Shown piece by piece: positions 34,880-41,099 of a stretch of DNA of 64,000 nucleotides; the stretch's first letter is position 1; every line of letters begins with the position of its first letter. The position numbers were made by a program, and so were the translations under genes. The notes beneath the pieces are model-generated. The model was not told the DNA's origin, ran no database searches, and worked only from the letters and a program-made list of their open reading frames with translations. This DNA comes from Candidatus Arcticimaribacter sp. (GTDB lineage: Bacteria > Bacteroidota > Bacteroidia > Flavobacteriales > Flavobacteriaceae). The DNA lies in the NCBI GenBank assembly GCA_002708445.1, contig PAOB01000009.1, positions 29,780 through 93,779 on the forward strand, written 5' to 3'.

Positions 34880-35481
34880 TGGTCTAAGAGTTGTAAAAGT
34901 TCAGGATTTGCTTTGAGGTCTTCAAAATAATCTACATCGTTTTTGGTTTCTAATTGAACTAAGGTATTGTTTTTAAAATCGGTTAGAGTATCGTCCAAGA
35001 CCGAGGAAGTTCCCCAATTTTTTCCATCAAACACTTGGGGGATCCATTTTGAAAGACCTAATAAATAATACCCCCCATCGGTTGCAGGTCCAATTACACC
35101 GTCTTTATTTTTTAGAGCTGCAAAGGCCTTGTTGATGATTTGAGTATCTAAATTCCAAAGATCGGTTCCAATTACTATGATTCGATTAAAACCATCATCA
35201 AAACCCTTTTTGAAAGCATTAGCCATCCTTTCTCCCAAACAGTTTCCTTCTTGAATACTTTTATCAGAAACACTACCTTCCCAAATGTCTTGATCATCAA
35301 CAAAATCTGAATAATAAAGACTCTTATGCACATTTACTTTTTCTACAACTTCGGATGTTTTACTTACCAACTTATTGAAAATAAAAAGTGCTTTTTCATC
35401 CCCAATTGTCTTTGCCAATCGGGTCTTTACCTTTCCCAACTGTGGGTTTTTTGTAAAGATCAGTAGTAGTTTTTTTCTCAT
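34876..35481 (-). CDS. TIGR04282-type arsenosugar biosynthesis transferase (DUF2064)
   Basis: A 201-aa protein with a nucleotidyltransferase/GT-A-like fold: LLLIFTKNPQLGKVKTRLAKTIG at the start, GERMANAFKKGFDDGFNRIIVIGTDLWNL in the middle and DGVIGPATDGGYYLLGL near residue 130. These are the DUF2064/TIGR04282 (rSAM-associated transferase 1) signatures. The N-terminal KNPxxGKVKTRL resembles nucleotide-sugar binding. The reaction is not established. It follows arsS by 5 nt and overlaps PNP by 4 nt. Confidence 0.9.
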   Translation of the reverse strand: MRKKLLLIFTKNPQLGKVKTRLAKTIGDEKALFIFNKLVSKTSEVVEKVNVHKSLYYSDFVDDQDIWEGSVSDKSIQEGNCLGERMANAFKKGFDDGFNRIIVIGTDLWNLDTQIINKAFAALKNKDGVIGPATDGGYYLLGLSKWIPQVFDGKNWGTSSVLDDTLTDFKNNTLVQLETKNDVDYFEDLKANPELLQLLDQ

Positions 35482-35486
35482 AAAAG

Positions 35487-36542
35487 CTAAGCAATACTTC
35501 CTTGACAGCTACTCCCAGCTCCAGCGGTACATCCATAACAATGTTGTGAAAGGATTATGAAACGATTCTTGAGTTCATCTTGATTAAACTCACTTATGTG
35601 CCTAGAGGGAATATCAACTTTGAGGTTTAACATTTGGTTGAAATCACAATCAAATAAAAAGCCTTCCCAACTAACCGAAAGAGTGTTCGTACACATTACG
35701 TTTTCTAAAGCTGAGGGGTTGAAAGCATCAACTAAAGTATGCATGTATTCTTCATAGTTTTCTGAGGCGATAAGATAGTCTAGAAATCGACTGATTGGGA
35801 GATTTGTTATTGTAAACAATTGATTGAATTTAACACCAAAATCCTCAAATAAAGCTTTTTTGAAATCGGTTTCTAGTGCTGCTTGATTCCCAGGTAAAAA
35901 TGCACCAGAGGGATTGTAAACAAGATCCAATTGAAGATCGCTTTCTAAGACTCCATATCCAACTTTATTAAGCATTTGAAGTGCTTTTATGGATGATTCA
36001 AAAACTCCATTGCCTCGTTGACGGTCTGTTTTTTCTCTTTTGTAAAACGGTAAGGATGAAATGACATGAACTTTATGTTTTGCAAAAAAAGCTGGAAGAT
36101 CATTGTACTTTTTGTTTGCCAAAAGGATCGTTAGATTAGATCTAACAATAATTTCTTCAACATCAGTTTTTCGAAGTTCTTCAACAAACCATCTAAATTC
36201 TGGATGCATCTCGGGTGCTCCACCAGTAAGGTCAATTGTTCTAATTTTTGTGTTTTTTATAACCTTCAAGATTTGTTCCATGGTTTTGTAGGTCATAATT
36301 TCTTTTCGATCAGGACCAGCATCAACATGACAATGCGCACATACTTGATTACACATGTACCCTACGTTGAGTTGTAAAATTTCTAGTTTTTTGGGTCGAA
36401 TCGGAGGAAGGTTATTGGAAGCTATTTTTTTTTTAAAAGTAGGCAAACTCCCATCTTTGAAAATCCCGTTAGCTAATATTTCAAGCTGTTTTTCGGTTTT
36501 AGAAAGTGAATTATTTTGAGCTTTAAGTGATTTTGTTTTCAT
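35487..36542 (-). CDS. arsS: arsenosugar biosynthesis radical SAM protein ArsS
   Basis: Radical SAM enzyme of 351 aa with the CxxxCxxC cluster motif YMCNQVCAHCH (Cys64, 68, 71), DLTGGAPEMHPEF, VYNPSGAFLPGNQ and a C-terminal cysteine-rich segment (CYGCTAGAGSSCQG) of the DUF3641 domain. This is the ArsS family, which attaches the 5'-deoxyadenosyl group to methylated arsenic on the way to arsenosugars. It lies 1 nt after the AhpD-like gene. The identification rests on the motif order plus the ArsM/PNP/TIGR04282/TIGR04283 neighbours. Confidence 0.93.
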   Translation of the reverse strand: MKTKSLKAQNNSLSKTEKQLEILANGIFKDGSLPTFKKKIASNNLPPIRPKKLEILQLNVGYMCNQVCAHCHVDAGPDRKEIMTYKTMEQILKVIKNTKIRTIDLTGGAPEMHPEFRWFVEELRKTDVEEIIVRSNLTILLANKKYNDLPAFFAKHKVHVISSLPFYKREKTDRQRGNGVFESSIKALQMLNKVGYGVLESDLQLDLVYNPSGAFLPGNQAALETDFKKALFEDFGVKFNQLFTITNLPISRFLDYLIASENYEEYMHTLVDAFNPSALENVMCTNTLSVSWEGFLFDCDFNQMLNLKVDIPSRHISEFNQDELKNRFIILSQHCYGCTAGAGSSCQGSIA

Positions 36543-36543
36543 A

Positions 36544-36879
36544 CTACATGCTCAATTGATCATGTCGATTCATCATTTGAACTCCGTGTACCAGTGCAGC
36601 ACCAGCTTTTATGGCTGCACCAACATGAACTGCCTCCATCATATCTTCTTTTACAATCCCTCTTTGTAAACAATCTTTAGTGTATGCGTCAATACAATAA
36701 GGACATTGAACCACATGAGACACTGCTAATGCTATTAATGATTTCTCTCGCTTTGTCAATGAGCCCTTTTCAAAAACAGAATTGTAATAATCAAAAAATT
36801 TTGCTCCAAGATCTTCATTCCATTCTGATATTGAGCCAAACTTCTTAAGATCCTCTGGTTGATAATAATTTTTTTTCAT
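36544..36879 (-). CDS. AhpD-like carboxymuconolactone decarboxylase family protein of the arsenosugar operon
   Basis: A 111-aa protein of the CMD/AhpD family: KSLIALAVSHVVQCPYCIDAYTKDCLQRG with the redox pair Cys59-Pro-Tyr-Cys62 and a His in EAVHVGAAIKAGAALVHG. Relatives next to ArsS are called arsenosugar-associated peroxidase-like proteins. A thiol or thiol-arsenic redox step is plausible but unproven. It is the first gene of the seven-gene operon; the start is ATG 36879. TATCTTTA (minus strand, about 36904-36911) is a 7/8 match to the -7 box. Confidence 0.9.
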   Translation of the reverse strand: MKKNYYQPEDLKKFGSISEWNEDLGAKFFDYYNSVFEKGSLTKREKSLIALAVSHVVQCPYCIDAYTKDCLQRGIVKEDMMEAVHVGAAIKAGAALVHGVQMMNRHDQLSM

Positions 36880-36949
36880 TTTTTAGATTGGAGTTAAATT
36901 CCATTAAAGATATACATAAAATAGAAATTTACTGGATTTAAATAATTTA

Positions 36950-37120
36950 TATATTTGTTTACTTAATAACCCCGTATCTTGTATATTATAATATATTTTT
37001 ATAGTTTTACTCACGCATTTGTATTTGACTTGTTTTTAATAAACCAAATTTTAAACGGTACAGCAATGTTTGAATTAAATCAGCAGAATCAAAAGCTTAA
37101 TTCTGGTATAAGAATTTTTT
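36950..37120 (+). other. possible small transcript: plus-strand -7 box to terminator
   Basis: The 259-nt gap between the arsenosugar operon and the M15 peptidase gene has no coding region I trust. On the plus strand TATATTTG (36950-36957) is a perfect -7 box, and at 37099-37120 a hairpin (AATTCT, six-nt loop, AGAATT) is followed by a T-run. Together they outline a possible RNA of about 155 nt. An 18-codon frame (37069-37125) lies inside. Support is weak. Confidence 0.22.
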
Positions 37121-37138
37121 AAAAACAAAACAGTAAAT

Positions 37139-37864
37139 TCACTTGAGCTTTGGAGAAATATCTAAAACATAATCTCTCAAATAGTTTTCAATAAATTCTT
37201 CGGTAAAATATTCTTTACCCAATATTTTCTTATTATTCAATAAAGAATCTAAATTAATTTTCAAATATTCATTGAGAAAAGGCTTTGATAAGGGAGCGTA
37301 GCTGTAGTGCCAAGGTTCGTATTTAAACCCTTTGCGATTAATGTCATTTGTGTAAACTAAATAAAAACCAAATGAATTGGAATTAATATCCATCCATTTT
37401 TTAAATGAAGCATAAGGGCCTTGATCTTCAAATAAATGTGCAAGTAAAACATCACCTTCTACCAAAGGTTTTGCGTCAACTAAGTCTAATTCTGTCCCCC
37501 AGTGATGTCTTGAAGTACCGGGTATTGTTGAGTATTCGATTATTTTATTTATGTTATCAGTAGGATTTAAACCGTCTTTTTTGTTTTGAGTGTATTTTGC
37601 ATTCCAAATTGCCAGCTGTCTCTCAAAACTTCTGGAACTCGAAACAATTTTAATTTGAATTCCATCTTCGGCAGCAGCCTGTTTCATTTTTTCAAAAGCT
37701 ATTGCTACTTCTTCAATCAGACCGAAGTTTTTTTCGTTCGAAAGATCAGTGCATTGCCCCGTTAGCCGGAGTAAACCAGCTTGCGTAATCGTTTGCTTTT
37801 GTGCTGACAACTGTGTTATCAGACAGAAAATAAAAATGAATTTGAAGGATTTGAAAGATGTCAT
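37139..37864 (-). CDS. M15 family D-alanyl-D-alanine carboxypeptidase-like
   Basis: Zinc peptidase acting on peptidoglycan stem peptides (VanY/DacY type), 241 aa from ATG 37864. A signal peptide (MTSFKSFKFIFIFCLITQLSAQ) is at the N-terminus. Metal motifs are SRHHWGTELDLVDA (S-x-H-x(2,3)-G-x(2,3)-D) and EPWHYSYA. The upstream in-frame ATG at 37888 would lie within the GNAT gene and add eight residues before the signal. The start overlaps the GNAT stop by one base (TGATG), so the two are coupled. Confidence 0.9.
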   Translation of the reverse strand: MTSFKSFKFIFIFCLITQLSAQKQTITQAGLLRLTGQCTDLSNEKNFGLIEEVAIAFEKMKQAAAEDGIQIKIVSSSRSFERQLAIWNAKYTQNKKDGLNPTDNINKIIEYSTIPGTSRHHWGTELDLVDAKPLVEGDVLLAHLFEDQGPYASFKKWMDINSNSFGFYLVYTNDINRKGFKYEPWHYSYAPLSKPFLNEYLKINLDSLLNNKKILGKEYFTEEFIENYLRDYVLDISPKLK

Positions 37865-38301
37865 CAGTTTAATTTTTTGAAAAAGCATTGATGATTGCCA
37901 ATCTCTGGGACATCAAAAATTGAACCTATTGGTTCATATTGAAGTTTGGTGTAAAATTCATTTGCGTTCACTCGTGCATTTAACCAAACAAAGTTACAAT
38001 TTGAAGTTCTCAATGTTTTTTCAGTTTTTAACATAAGTGCTTTTCCTATTCCTTTTTTTTGGAACTTTTCTAAAACCGCAACACCTCTAATTTGATAGTT
38101 AACACCATTTGTAAAATGAATTCCATTACTCAGATAGCATGAAATTACACCAATAATTTCTTCTTTATTGAAAGCACCAAGATGAAAAGTTTCTTTGAGG
38201 TCATCTCCCTTGAAATAACAACTTTCAATCGGACGACCTTTTCGTAAAATAGGATGACGGACACTAAGTGTTTGTTGACTTGAAATGGTTTTTATTTCCA
38301 A
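37864..38301 (-). CDS. GNAT family N-acetyltransferase
   Basis: A 145-aa single-domain acetyltransferase. The acetyl-CoA block is RGVAVLEKFQKKGIGKALMLKTEKTLR near residues 72-98 and NARVNANEFYTKLQYEPIG follows. The N-terminus (TLSVRHPILRKGRPIESCYFKGD) is typical of a Bacteroidota GNAT group. The start is TTG 38301, since no ATG fits. The substrate is unknown. It is the first gene of a pair with the M15 peptidase. Confidence 0.85.
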   Translation of the reverse strand: MEIKTISSQQTLSVRHPILRKGRPIESCYFKGDDLKETFHLGAFNKEEIIGVISCYLSNGIHFTNGVNYQIRGVAVLEKFQKKGIGKALMLKTEKTLRTSNCNFVWLNARVNANEFYTKLQYEPIGSIFDVPEIGNHQCFFKKLN

Positions 38302-38404
38302 AGAAATTGTGTTTTTTGTAAAAGTATAAAATAGATACTAAAGGGCTTTGTTTTTTTTTGATCATCAAAAAACATTTTTTTGGAATTTATGACTTTATTT
38401 CGTC

Positions 38405-38830
38405 ATGGATTTCCAATTTAAAATAATTTCAAAACAATACATATATAGGATAGTTCCTTTGATGCAAGAATTCACAGCCAATAGATTTTCTTCCGAACTT
38501 CTTTTTTCTCGATTTGAAGAAATGTTTTCACAAAATTATTAGTGTTTAGGAGTTTTTAAAGGTAAAGAACTGATAGGAATATGTGGGCTATGGTTTCAGA
38601 CCAGACACTATTCGGGTAAAAGTTGCGAACCTGATCATGTTTTTATCCGACCAAAGTATCAAGATCAAGGGATTGGCGATAAAATGTTTAAATTCATTGA
38701 GCAATACTGTAAAGAAAAAGGTTGTGAATCTTTGGAACTCAACACCTATGTTCAGAACACTGCTTCACATAAATTTTATTACAATAAAGGATTTAAAATG
38801 TTAGGCTATCATTTTTTTAAAGATATCTAA
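38405..38830 (+). pseudogene. GNAT acetyltransferase interrupted by one in-frame TAG
   Basis: A single frame from ATG 38405 to TAA 38830 (141 sense positions) is broken only by TAG at 38540-38542, codon 46. Before it: DFQFKIISKQYIYRIVPLMQEF and LFSRFEEMFSQNY. After it: CLGVFKGKELIGICGLWFQT, CEPDHVFIRPKYQDQGIGDKMFKFIEQYC and NTASHKFYYNKGFKMLGYHFF. That is a complete GNAT domain of normal length, with the acetyl-CoA motif QDQGIG intact after the stop. No frameshift is present. As with the SRPBCC gene, recent nonsense mutation, sequencing error or readthrough are possible. Confidence 0.85.
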
Positions 38831-38856
38831 AGAAATACTATATTAGCTGTTGAAAA

Positions 38857-38929
38857 GCGAGAGTAGCTCAGTTGGTAGAGCGTCAGCCTTCCAAGCTGAA
38901 TGTCGCCGGTTCGAACCCGGTCTCTCGCT
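38857..38929 (+). tRNA. tRNA-Gly (anticodon TCC)
   Basis: A 73-nt cloverleaf. The acceptor arms GCGAGAG (38857-38863) and CTCTCGC (38922-38928) pair fully, with discriminator T. The D-arm GCTC...GAGC, anticodon stem TCAGC/GCTGA with loop CTTCCAA (anticodon TCC), and T-arm CCGGTTCGAACCCGG are all intact. CCA is not encoded. A T-run follows directly (38931-38937), serving as the terminator. It stands alone between the broken GNAT gene and the carboxypeptidase-regulatory-like pair. Confidence 0.96.
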
Positions 38930-39051
38930 CTTTTTTTATGCCTTTTTTATTTTCGAATTACAATTTGATGTAATATTTACAAGAAGTACTTTAACACTAA
39001 TATTAACATCAATAACCAAGACTTAAGAGATTATTTTTTTAATTTTAAGCT

Positions 39052-39780
39052 ATGAAGATAAAGCTTCTTTTAGTAATGCTTTCTTGCTCTTTTTTAAACT
39101 ATGCTCAAGAGAGCAGAACGATTTTGAAAGGTCGTTTGTTGTACAGAAACAGCAATGTAATTGCCGCTAATGTGGTCAACAATTCGGCTCAGACCAATAC
39201 AATTACAGACGGAGAGGGTGGTTTCGAGATTGAAGCTCGTGTTGGAGATGAGATTGTTTTTTCTTCTGTTCAATACAAGATAAGATCAGTAAAGATCACA
39301 CCCGAAATAATAAAAAACAAACGCCTTGTAGTCTCTATCGAAGAAAGGATAAACGTATTAGATGAGGTCGTAATAGGTCCAGAAAATCAAGAGAAATTTT
39401 TGGACATGAAAAAAGAAGAGTTTAAACGTGTTGATTACACCCAGGATAAATCAACTAAACTAATAAACAGAGCAGCTGATGATCGTCAGTTGGTAAATGG
39501 GCTAAACTTAGTTAACGTGGCTAAGTTACTCGGCGGATTGTTGATTAAAAAATCGGATCAACCCGACAAAAAACTAGTTCCAAGTGAAGTACTACCTTAT
39601 CTTTTTGAAACCAATTTTTTTAATGAAGATTTAGGGCTCAATACTGAGCAAACACATAGTTTTTTACAACGAATGGATAAAAAATTACCAACCCAAAGAC
39701 TTTTCAAAAAAGATATGGAATTTGAGCTAATTGATTACTTAGTAAAAGAAAGTAAGCTTTATAAGGAAGAAGTCAGGTAA
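39052..39780 (+). CDS. carboxypeptidase-regulatory-like domain protein (first of two paralogues)
   Basis: A 242-aa exported protein. The signal peptide is MKIKLLLVMLSCSFLNYAQ. A CarboxypepD_reg-like beta-sandwich spans about residues 25-105: LKGRLLYRNSNVIAANVVNNS, TNTITDGEGGFEIEARVGDEIVFSSVQYK and VLDEVVI, the plug-side domain often found in SusC-like receptors. The C-terminal half is helical with no known motif. It is followed 2 nt later by a paralogue with the same layout. The function is unknown. Confidence 0.87.
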   Translation: MKIKLLLVMLSCSFLNYAQESRTILKGRLLYRNSNVIAANVVNNSAQTNTITDGEGGFEIEARVGDEIVFSSVQYKIRSVKITPEIIKNKRLVVSIEERINVLDEVVIGPENQEKFLDMKKEEFKRVDYTQDKSTKLINRAADDRQLVNGLNLVNVAKLLGGLLIKKSDQPDKKLVPSEVLPYLFETNFFNEDLGLNTEQTHSFLQRMDKKLPTQRLFKKDMEFELIDYLVKESKLYKEEVR

Positions 39781-39782
39781 GG

Positions 39783-40556
39783 ATGAAAAATCTATTTTTT
39801 GTTTTTAGTATTCTAATAACAGGATTGCTCTATGGACAAAAATTTAAGTTGCTTAGTGGGAAAGTAGATCATTCTGATCTTTCACTTTCTGGAATTCATG
39901 TAATTAACCTCTCGCGAGCAAATGCTGTAATAACAGATGCATCAGGTTTTTTTGAAATATCAGTTCAAGTAGGGGAGCGAATACTTTTTTCTGGAGTTCA
40001 GTTTAAATCGAAAGAACTGATTGTTAACCAATCGGTTTTTGATTCCGAATTTGTAACGGTTCATCTCGAAGCTTTCGTTAATGAACTTGATGAAGTTATC
40101 CTAAAACTCCATAATTTATCTGGAAATTTGTCGTCCGACTTATCCAATGCAAAAATCAAAAAAACAATTAATTTTGACGATGTAGGGATACCAGGATTCA
40201 AAGGAAAACGTAAAGAGCGTATTCCCTCTCTTCAAGAGATGGCTCTCAACTTGGCTTTAGTTCAAGTTGATGTTGAAGCAGTTTACAAACACATTTCGGG
40301 ATATTACAAAAAACTAAAGTTAAAAAGAAAACAAGATCAAGAATTTCAAACCATGCTTAAAATAATTCAATTTTATGGACTTTATTTTTTTAAAGAAAAT
40401 TATGATTTGGAGCAAGAAGAAGTTTATGATTTCGTTTTAAGCTGTAAAGAAAATACATCTTTACTCAGTTTTTTCAACCAAAACAGACACGAAGAAGTTT
40501 TGCAAGCTTTTTCTTCTTACTCAAAAACTTACCAGAATTCAAATGTTCAAAAATAA
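39783..40556 (+). CDS. carboxypeptidase-regulatory-like domain protein (second paralogue)
   Basis: A 257-aa exported protein similar in layout to the one just upstream: signal peptide MKNLFFVFSILITGLLYG, then the beta-sandwich LLSGKVDHSDLSLSGIHVINLS, AVITDASGFFEISVQVGERILFSGVQFKSKEL and ELDEVIL, then a helical C-terminal part (FYGLYFFKENYDLEQEEVYDFVL). The two diverge strongly outside the domain core. Its 3' end overlaps the DUF6702 gene by 14 nt, so the run is one transcript. Confidence 0.87.
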   Translation: MKNLFFVFSILITGLLYGQKFKLLSGKVDHSDLSLSGIHVINLSRANAVITDASGFFEISVQVGERILFSGVQFKSKELIVNQSVFDSEFVTVHLEAFVNELDEVILKLHNLSGNLSSDLSNAKIKKTINFDDVGIPGFKGKRKERIPSLQEMALNLALVQVDVEAVYKHISGYYKKLKLKRKQDQEFQTMLKIIQFYGLYFFKENYDLEQEEVYDFVLSCKENTSLLSFFNQNRHEEVLQAFSSYSKTYQNSNVQK

Positions 40557-41055
40557 AATTTCCATCCTCTTTTTTTTGGTCATAGTGTTATTTCCACTGA
40601 TTAGTTTTACACATGATTATTATGTGTCAATTACTGAAGTTGTTTATGTTTCAGAAAAACAACAGCTTCAATTAACTACCCGAGTTTTTACAGATGACAT
40701 GGAAGCTTATTTCAATTCCCAAACCAACGAGACCATTCTACTTTCCCCAGACCATAATTCAATTTTAATTGACACGTTGGTTGAAAAGTTTTTTCATAAC
40801 AATTTCAAAGTATTTTTTGATGATAATGAACTAGAAATCAACTATCTTGGAAGACAATATGAAGAAGATCAAATGTTGATATTTACAGAAGTTACAGAAT
40901 TGAGACCTCCTATTAGCTATGAAATACAAAACACTATTTTGATTCCCTTTAGAACCAAACAGCAAAATATTGTTCTAGTTAAAAACAATGTTGCCCAAAA
41001 AAGTTTTCTAATGAATGCATCTAAGACTATTTTGAATCAACTTTGGATCAATTGA
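40543..41055 (+). CDS. DUF6702 family exported protein
   Basis: A 170-aa protein with a signal peptide (ISILFFLVIVLFPLISFTHD) and the family opening HDYYVSITEVVYVSEKQQLQLTTRVFTDDMEAYF, followed by a beta-rich C-terminus. Members occur beside M1 peptidases in Flavobacteriia, as here. The function is unknown. It overlaps the upstream gene by 14 nt, and the M1 peptidase starts 44 nt after its stop. Confidence 0.85.
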   Translation: MFKNKISILFFLVIVLFPLISFTHDYYVSITEVVYVSEKQQLQLTTRVFTDDMEAYFNSQTNETILLSPDHNSILIDTLVEKFFHNNFKVFFDDNELEINYLGRQYEEDQMLIFTEVTELRPPISYEIQNTILIPFRTKQQNIVLVKNNVAQKSFLMNASKTILNQLWIN

Positions 41056-41099
41056 TTGAAAAAAAGATTATTTTTAAATTCTTAAAACTAACAAAACTC

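Noticed and set aside
31659..35481. Selenoprotein possibility, since the two transferases are also named rSAM/selenodomain-associated
   Set aside because: No in-frame TGA or SECIS-like structure seen; the neighbours are arsenosugar genes. The two split genes carry TAA and TAG, not TGA.
41043..41099. ATG start for the M1 peptidase at 41043
   Set aside because: Overlaps the DUF6702 gene and precedes the true signal peptide that begins at ATG 41100.
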